From Anticarsia gemmatalis (lineage: Eukaryota; Arthropoda; Insecta; Lepidoptera; Erebidae), in NCBI RefSeq assembly GCF_050436995.1, contig NC_134763.1, positions 8,055,001 through 8,119,000 of the forward strand: DNA of 64,000 bases, read 5' to 3'. Position 1 is the first letter of the stretch. Every line of letters begins with the position of its first letter. The translations under genes were made by a program, and so were the position numbers. Of this stretch, positions 56,865-64,000 are shown piece after piece. The notes beneath the pieces are model-generated. The model worked only from the letters and a program-made list of their open reading frames with translations, did no database searches and was not told where the DNA came from.

Positions 56865-56903
56865 GCCTTACCCGGCCTTACCCGGCCATACCCGGCCTTA
56901 CAG
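56865..56903. repeat. 10-bp tandem repeat (GCCTTACCCG)4
   Basis: Four head-to-tail units GCCTTACCCG, GCCTTACCCG, GCCATACCCG and a partial GCCTTACAG. On the minus strand each unit contains GGGTAAGG, so it also forms a row of donor-like GGTAAGG words. The same word family occurs at 5104-5151. Confidence 0.85.
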
Positions 56904-57486
56904 ATTGTGATCGAGCCAGGGCTGTACGCAATTAAAAATTTAAATTATGTTTTAAAATTAGAGTATTTTAATCTAGGGTGTGGTTTAAAAAAGTTTCTAT
57001 TCAAGTGGGAATGCTTAAAGTTGACGTCCGTTGTTGAGAGCGGTCCGGTGTAGGGCTGCGGTGTAAGTTCTTTGAGCTCTTTTTTGGTCAGAGCTTTTTA
57101 TTTTACCTACTTTCTAAAATTCCCTTTATTTTTTCAACTAGTCCAAGATATTCTATTTTCGTTACGGTGTTTCTACCCTATTCTTTATTTTATCCTAAGA
57201 CATTTAACGCTTAGATTCGACGTCTCACCATTGCGTTTTCAATCTTAGAGTTCATAGAACTTTTTTCATAATAATTACAATAGTAATCAATATACAAAAA
57301 ACTAGTCATTTCTTAGGGTTTAGTCATAAAAACGAGCAATGGAAATCACAGTCTTTTACCAATTTTCAACTACTTAGCTAGAGGCTACACATTAATAAAA
57401 TATGATGACATAAAAATCTATCCTGAGTTGGATTTCAATTTCCATAATTACCATTTTATTCTTTTTTAATATACAATCGAAGCAGC

Positions 57487-57690
57487 TCACCATGCTCTCT
57501 TAGTGACGTCAACTTGAAAATCGTATAACCTAAATCTGTCTATCAAAATACGTGGCGTCCATCTTGAGGTCGGTCGGCAGTCAGCCCTGTGTTGCGTGGA
57601 AGTTAGGCAAGCGGTGGCGGGGCGGGTCTTGCGGCCCAGGGCGGGCGGTAATGAGTTGGGAGGTGAGCAGCCTGCCACAGACGCGAGTTT
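57487..57690 (-). other. GC-rich block with minus-strand donor-like site
   Basis: Read on the minus strand, a GC-rich segment (CTGGGCCGCAAGACCCGCCC, 'GCCGACCGACCTCAAGATGG') leads to a donor GCATG|GTGAGC at 57490. One frame is open for 63 codons but stops right at the donor; another short frame would be phase-compatible with 54127. The good-context ATG (CAAGATGGAC) opens only ten codons. It could be a 5'UTR/promoter block of the minus-strand gene, but this is speculative. Confidence 0.25.
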
Positions 57691-57699
57691 AGGTATTTA

Positions 57700-58915
57700 A
57701 CTGCAATAGGTATTGGAGTTTCAATAGTAAAGATATGGAGAATGGAGTAGGCTGGTATTAGAGTTTCCATAGTAACGTTATAGAGAATAAAGTAATTTGC
57801 CTGTAATGTCAGTCAGGCTTTGAGCGACAGATGAATTGCATAATCATATTGTGTTTTTCAGGTTACGTTAAGTTGAATGATTCTGGCATTGAATGATGAA
57901 TGTGTTGTAACTTTTACAGTAGATTAAGATTATTCAAAGAACATTCAATGAGAATGAAGATAAAGCATATGCTAGACGTATGATTCTTATTGTCAACACA
58001 CAAGAAGCGTTATAAAATAATACAAAAATTAAAATGTTTTGAGCACTTCTTCACATTATTTATGAGCAATTTAAGTGTAGTCTTTAACAGTAAGATTATA
58101 AATTACCTTATAAAAACACTGGAAAGATTAATTGTTCCTGAGATGCAAATTCAATAATGTCCTCGTTTACCCCTGTATCTTAATGGAGGCGTTGCAAATA
58201 AACGACTAATGGTGCTCACTTAAGGTATATAAAACTAAAAACACGCATCAAACCTTCAATAAACTGTCGTATCTACAAATTTTCCTTCAAGCTCTTTGGC
58301 AAAAAGTTGAAATTCGGCTCCGCTCTCGAGACTACAGATATTTATCTGGCCGCGGCCGGACTTTTTTAATATAAATGTTCTTTGTTCCTGACGGGAGAAA
58401 GTTTTAATGAAAATTCAAATAAGGACAACTTTTAACCTTTTGTTTTTACGTGTTTTTTTTTTCGCGTAGAATTGTTTTTTGTTATTCCAAGTGGCGGTGA
58501 TAAGGATCGGCCATTGTGTCGTTTTTGTATAAGTTTTTATAAAACAAGTTATTAATTTACTGAGTCTGTTTCCTCGAAATACACGTTTTTAATTTTCACT
58601 GCGATTTTACCTAGTTTAATTGTTTTCAGTTGAATAGTTTTATTTTATTTGAAAAAACTATTACAGGTACCTACTAATAGGTATCAGATGGTTCATGGTA
58701 GAGACAGGACACATATTCTAATAAATATTGTCATTACTTACTTTTTGCAGTTCTCGCTACAAACCAAACAAAATTTCGTCATATAGCCATATATTATTTA
58801 TTTTAGAACTGAACTCAGCTTAAACATCACTCACAGCTATCTTACCATACACAAGCCTATATTAAATCTACAATTTACTCAAAAGCTTTATAAAAAACAA
58901 AACTCATTTGAAAAA
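57700..58915. other. AT-rich stretch, nothing recognised
   Basis: Plus-strand acceptor-like tracts end at about 57861, 58629 and 58750, each followed by only short open runs. No repeats I know are present. Confidence 0.4.
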
Positions 58916-59100
58916 CAAGACATCACTGCCTACCCTCATTGCGTGACAAAGAATATCCGTAATGAGTAGCCCTTATTTATTCCGCCGAGCCTCAGGGACC
59001 TTGGGCAAATAAAACCCTCTTTATTTCGACTACAACATACATTTTAATCAAGTGGCCCGGGCTGGACCTAAACTTGATTACTTAACTTGATTAGGTAGCT
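58916..59100. promoter_or_regulatory. Possibly conserved non-coding block
   Basis: Word-diverse, GC-richer DNA with 'ATTCCGCCGAGCCTCAGGGA', 'CCTTGGGCAAATAAAACCCT' and repeated ACTTGATTA (three times within 40 bases at about 59073-59095, once as 'TTTTAATCAAGTGG' nearby in reverse). The clustered (A)ACTTGATTA words look like a homotypic site cluster of NK-homeodomain type (core CAAGTG/ACTTGA), an inference from the core only. Confidence 0.3.
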
Positions 59101-59569
59101 TTTTTGTACGTTTTTTTAAATATTTCTATGTAGAAACAAAAGTTAGATATTAGTGTAGACGCGAGACGTCATAATATACTTTTTAATTTTTTTGAAATTT
59201 TGTTATGCGATGGTGACTCTGCCTGGCTAAATTTTATTGATCAAAAATGAAATTCCAAAGAAAGTAATACTGCACAAAAAGACACGGAACACGTAGACTC
59301 GGGAAATAGTATCTATCGACATAGCATCAAAATATTTCAATCTATGCTGTAACTGAGGTAAAACGGAAAAAATTGAGAATGTATTTTTCATAAGTATTTT
59401 TTGTACCTGTACTTTTACAGTCTCTTAATTTGTAACCCGTCGTGAAATAAAATTCTTGGAATTTATTTCCATGTCAGATTACATCAATGCTAGCGGTAAT
59501 TTTACGAAATTGTCACCGATTTTAAGGATTATTAACGCAATGATTTTAATGTTTTAAAATGTAGTATAT

Positions 59570-59800
59570 TTTATTCTGAAACACGTGAAAATATACGGTG
59601 GAGCTTTCACGCGGACCCTTTGCCGTTCTTTTACATTTAAAGTCTTTCCCGACCCCAGATTTATATTCAGCGGGCACTTCAGTGTACTCGAGAGACCCAT
59701 AAATTACGCCACAGAGGTCTGAGCCCAACTTTTCCCGGGTAAAACCCCCCTTTAGGGGTCGGACCCGCCCCTAACCCGCAAACGACTAAGGTAACGAACC
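59570..59800. promoter_or_regulatory. GC-rich block with palindrome
   Basis: TTAGGGG (59752-59758) and CCCCTAA (59768-59774) form a seven-base inverted repeat around TCGGACCCG, within 'AAAACCCCCCTTTAGGGGTC'. CpG- and C-rich sequence on both sides ('CATAAATTACGCCACAG', 'TTTTCCCGGGTAAAACC') contrasts with AT-rich flanks. The minus-strand frame 59546-59728 is of chance length. Confidence 0.3.
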
Positions 59801-60577
59801 CCGGGGAAGATGAAAGAACACTCTCATATATCTTTTTCAAAGTGATTGTTCGGGAATTTTAATTTTGCCAACGGTTTTGTTTTTGTAGTTGATGAGTCGT
59901 TTTTCAAAGGTTTTTTACACTGTACTGTTTCAAATGAGAACTACATTGTATTAGTGTTAGGCTTTAAGTTTAGTTACAAGCTAAATGCTGCTTCTTCTGC
60001 AGATTTCAACTGCATAAAGAACTATTGGCGTTAGTTACAAAAAGCCTTGACTGTGTTACAATAATGTAATTTTGTTAGTTACTATTATTCCTTAAACCAT
60101 GATCGATTTAAACACCTTAAAAATATTTGATTTACTACACATGTAGCTTTGAACACTACCGGATCTGAGCGTATCAGCTACCCATTAAATATTACATACA
60201 CGCAATAAATCAATAAAAAGCCACATAAAACAACTAGGACTATGAAACTGGGAATGTAAAACGCAGATCGTACCGCGAGGCCGCGACTATTAGGTGACAA
60301 ACATAACGCGCTCCTGTTGGTATATTACCGTATTTATCATGAGTCCCACTGCTCCCACTAGTGGACCTAGGGTTGCCAGACGGCGGGTTTTACTTTGCTG
60401 CCCCGGAATGAAAAAAAACTAGTTTTTACAAAACAACGATCCTACGACGTTCTTTTTTTATCATTCCTAATATTTCGGAGTTTTCTGCTAAAATTGGCTA
60501 GATAAGCCAACTCGGTGCGCATAAGCGCCAATTTGTCTAGGAGTCGAAATGGTCGCGATGGCCGAAATCGGTCGGAT

Positions 60578-60595
60578 AGATCATCATCATCATCA
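60578..60595. repeat. (ATC)n microsatellite
   Basis: 'GATCATCATCATCATCAAC': about five ATC units. Confidence 0.8.
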
Positions 60596-61333
60596 ACTTT
60601 TGGACCAGAGACCAAAAATCTATCAAAACTCTGATTCCGTTCCTGGCCCCAGAAATGTCCAGGAAATGGTCACCCTGAATCTGGCAACCCTGAGTGGGCC
60701 TCTACTAGTAATACGGCTAGTAATCTGTTTGTTCTCATAATTTCCCTTGCTCTTACGTCGGCTAAAATTATAGGAGGCTTAAGTTTAATAGAGGTTGAGG
60801 CAATAATGTTGGCATGGGAATATTTTACAGGGTTTCTTTAACAAACTTTATGTCCTTTTATACATTAGAAATGGTTAGGTATAACATAAAACTCGTACGT
60901 ATAATTTAATATTACCAACTGTTTTTTTATTAAGGAATCAAGTGAAATTAAAAACCACTTAAAGTTTACATAGGTAATGGAAAATGCTTGCCACTTACTT
61001 AACAAAACCTGAGGTAATTACACTTATTACTAACGACCTTATCTTTCATAACAAAATGCAGATTTTTTATCAAACAGAGAAATATTTTTTATAACTAAAA
61101 CCAATACTTAGAGGATTTTCTAATAGCCACATTATAATTATATCGAAAAACAAAACTCTAGCTCAGGTTTCCAAAACTTTTACGTCATCTAATAACCATA
61201 GTTTAAAACTCAAATTACCTTCAAAATGTATCTCAAACAGTACTTTATTACTGTGTACATTTTAAAACGAGACTGCGACACGCAGATTACTTAGTCACGG
61301 TGTACGCTTACAGGCAAAAATTTAATAGTTTAT

Positions 61334-61372
61334 AGGTACAAAGTAGGTACAAATAGGTACAAATAGGTAGAA
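61334..61372. repeat. 10-bp tandem repeat (AGGTACAAAT)n
   Basis: AGGTACAAAG-T, AGGTACAAAT, AGGTACAAAT, AGGTAGAAT: three to four units built on the TAGGTAC word that is common across the window. Confidence 0.8.
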
Positions 61373-62832
61373 TGAGAGCGCGGTACAAATTATCGCGGTA
61401 ATGTGACGTGCGTCGTGTCGGTTTAATGAGGGATTGTGTGCGACATCACGCGGAGGTCTCTGCTCTAAGTTATAAGAGAAAGGTAGATAAAAATTCTACA
61501 CGTTATGTAACACTGCAGGACAAAATACTGTCTAATTCTATCGCTTTGTCAGCATATTTTCTAAATAAAACATGTCTTTCGGTTTTTTTAGACATTTTTG
61601 AACTGATGCATTAATTAATATTTTATACCATCCAATAAAACAGATTTGCTCTTAAGCACACCGTGTAGCGCGATTCTAAAATCTTTACTTAATATCCATC
61701 TTTTTGCTTTCAAAATACTTGCATTTTATGACTTGACAAAAGTCTCTCTTTGAATTTTGTAGCACGTGTAAATTAATTTAACGTAAAAATATGCTGATAT
61801 ACCCGGCTGAATATATATTCACGTCATTTTATTGAATTTGCGTCAGGAGATTGTTGGTTCAAATTCAAATCCTAACGACACTACACTAAGAAGGCAAACT
61901 AACTCACATGTAGGGGTTAACGATTGACTCCAGCGATTGTGAAACTGACTTCGCTTATAACTTGTACCAGACTCAAAATTTTTAGTGAAGTGCGTACTTT
62001 ACGAGCGAGCTTACGAGTTATGACGAATCCGCGTGTTTTGCACAGATTACTGGTAAACTCCGACCTGTGTACACTTGGCCTAAGCACATTCACCTTGCTT
62101 CATGAGTTGGACCTTTTTCATGTGTGTACACTGCTTTATTTATTTCGGCTGCTAATGCTTGATAGTGTTTAGAGAGGTGATTTATCTTGGAAAACCACTT
62201 GGTATAATGTAACGTAAATAGTAGTAAATTTAGTACATTAAAACTATCTTATTTATAGCACAAATACACGCGAGAAGCAAATGACTGCTTATTTTTATAT
62301 TACGTCGATATTTTTAGGAATAATTTCTGTAGCTTTTCTTTTATTCTTTTTCCAAAAGCGAGACGATTTTTTCACCCACGTATCACCAAGTATCTATTTC
62401 TATTAAAACCATGTAATATAGAGCAATCTTATGCACTGTCATCTTCAATTTCAAAAAACCTATATACTTCAATACAATTCTGCTGATATAAACACACGGC
62501 GACCACACCATTTTAACTTAAATAAAACGAAAGTATTGTACTACAGGAAACTTAATAACATTTATACATATTTACCTGAGATATCAAAGTAAATACAACA
62601 ATATAATACATACATAATATTGATTGGCATCACAAAGCACCTGAGTGTTTTGTCATAGATCAAATGTCCTATTAAAATTTTAATGATAGGCAACTCGATA
62701 CTTCGCGTAAATTGGCCGCCAAAACAAAATTCAATACTTTGAACGTTTTATACCAACCAATGTTTTTAGTGAAACTAACTAATGTGAAATGTGTTCGTTA
62801 ATATGTTAGTTTGGATATATAATATAATAGGC

Positions 62833-62871
62833 TAATATCTAATAATATAATAGGTATATTATTAGATATTA
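62833..62871. repeat. Compact perfect hairpin, 17-bp arms, 5-base loop
   Basis: TAATATCTAATAATATA (62833-62849) pairs exactly with TATATTATTAGATATTA (62855-62871) around ATAGG. A short direct repeat AATATAATAGG precedes and overlaps the left arm. Confidence 0.9.
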
Positions 62872-64000
62872 AGCGGTCTGCTGAATTGTCTAACTAAGGA
62901 CTGGCATAGTATGAACAACTAACGAAAGTTGGACTTGATTTGGACAGAACAATAAAAAAGTATTGTTATTATGAAGGAACGAGTATATTTCATCATCCTT
63001 CTTTGTTTAACATTTGCCGTAAAACAATAGACTTTAAGTTGGTATTTTTCTACGTTTATAATCTAATACCAAACAGGTTTTAAGCTCTGCAACTAGCTGC
63101 CTTCCTGACAAACTCAACACCACTAACAAACCATCATAAAACGCAAAGTTTCAACCAAAAATATATGTCATTAATATCTAATATGGCCATTATAAAAGAT
63201 CCAACGGTAAAGTGTGTGCTGACGACGGGCCGCCCCAAAATATCTTATGAAAGAATTTATAATGAGCCTGTTGAAAAGGGATAATTGATATGAATTTTCC
63301 GTCGAGCCTTCGCTTACCCGGGAAAAGGCTTTGTGATGGGACAAAAGGAATTATAAACAAGTGCTGTGAGCGATGGCAGGGGATCCAACATAGCTAGATT
63401 GTATAGATCGTAATTAGCAATTTTGTGAGTTGAAAATAGCCGCAGTTCGGATAAACATGGCCGTTTTGTTAAATTAAACCGTTTTGTTTTTATTGATATA
63501 TGTGGCCAAAATAAACATGGGACAACTGAATGGTTTTTTTAGATGTACTGTGTTGCGCGTTCGTGAAAAAGTTGTCCTTTTTTCGAAAATGTTTACTTGG
63601 TTAAATTGTTTTTTAAAGACTGAAAGAAGTGTTTTATTTAAATGACTAGATATCTAATTTCCAATTTGTATATATCGCACATATTTTTCAGTACGAAATT
63701 ATGTATTTATTCTTATTCAGTGGTAGGAACTTAAATGTCCCAATCATTGTTTGTTCTCAATCTTTATAGGATCTTCGAAATTACTAGAGAACTTTGATAA
63801 TCGTGTCATCCTTTAACATAATTCAAATGTAAATTGTATTATGATTCAATTTAAATATGTGCTTTCAACCGGTTCCACGCTCTTGTATAACATAAAACTA
63901 CTACGAAAGACCATTCTTGTCCTACTAACTTGTTAAGCTTTACAATTCCGCGAGTTCAAAGTATTAAATACATCTAAGAACAGTACAGATTCTTCAACCC
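62872..64000. other. AT-rich end of window with one GC-richer patch
   Basis: No gene or repeat is recognised. 63215-63390 is richer in GC ('GACGACGGGCCGCCCC', 'GAGCCTTCGCTTACCCGGG') and could be conserved non-coding sequence. A plus-strand acceptor-like tract ends at about 63690 without a convincing exon after it. Confidence 0.35.

Larger units (their letters stand above)
59801..62832. other. AT-rich stretch, no supported gene
   Basis: Short open frames only. Simple repeats: an (ATC)5 run at about 60578-60595 and a ten-base tandem at 61334-61372. A weak B-box-like 'GTTGGTTCAAATTCAAATCC' lies at about 61853. Confidence 0.4.

Noticed and set aside
1..64000. Conserved miRNA genes (let-7, bantam, miR-1 and similar), CRISPR arrays and bacterial operon signals
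   Set aside because: A by-eye scan for well-known miRNA seeds and mature words found none. There are no CRISPR-like repeat/spacer patterns, and the sequence is eukaryotic in character.

Overview
The window looks like non-coding DNA, intergenic or intronic, from a lepidopteran insect (moth or butterfly). It is AT-rich (roughly 35% GC by eye). Its dispersed repeats read like families I know from moth and butterfly genomes: elements ending in CTAG|T after a GAAGTCGCGGG-type hairpin, a tRNA-derived SINE with a '...CATAATACAAGCTCTG...' body, the 'GGTTAAGCAACC...GGTGACCGCATAG' repeat, and the 'TTAACCCATTAATGTCCC' repeat. The species, the chromosome and any flanking genes cannot be read from the sequence.

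No long protein-coding gene is visible. The longest open frames are 101, 104, 115 and 121 codons. With about 7% stop codons at this base composition, I estimate five or six frames of at least 100 codons by chance over both strands, so these carry no weight. What remains are short segments bounded by good splice signals. The best is on the minus strand: two segments (54065-54127 and 52640-52725) join in phase to give a 48-residue C-terminus ending in a PDZ-ligand-like SLV and holding a YLPM (YxxM) site. On the plus strand, segments at 8.2, 9.5, 10.6, 12.3, 13.3 and 13.7 kb, starting behind a TATA/initiator-like sequence, could be one multi-exon transcript, perhaps non-coding or 5'UTR. Isolated exon-like segments lie at 3.1, 5.6, 17.5, 27.1, 49.6 and 55.5 kb. 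All are hypotheses without transcript evidence.

Layout. 0-1.2 kb: three head-to-tail CTAG-ended repeats and another dispersed repeat. 1.2-8 kb: possible terminal exons, two AC-rich microsatellites, a promoter-like block with an NRF1/EWG palindrome, and a SINE/LINE-like repeat at 7.4 kb. 8-14.2 kb: the candidate plus-strand transcript and a CpG-rich block. 14-24 kb: AT-rich DNA with a 32-bp-arm hairpin and a YY1/PHO-like motif. 24.1-26.1 kb: a tandem duplication, a SINE with three tandem tRNA-like heads, and a DRE-like promoter block. 27-35 kb: hairpins, a foldback element, further repeat fragments, and a tandem pair of a family seen again at 37.7 and 41.7 kb. 44-47 kb: repeat remnants and three compact hairpins. 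49-58 kb: the candidate exons and more CTAG-ended repeats. 58-64 kb: mostly anonymous AT-rich DNA with a GC-rich palindrome block and one more hairpin.

The features with most substance are the trimeric tRNA-headed SINE, the excess of compact perfect hairpins, and the phase-compatible minus-strand exon pair.
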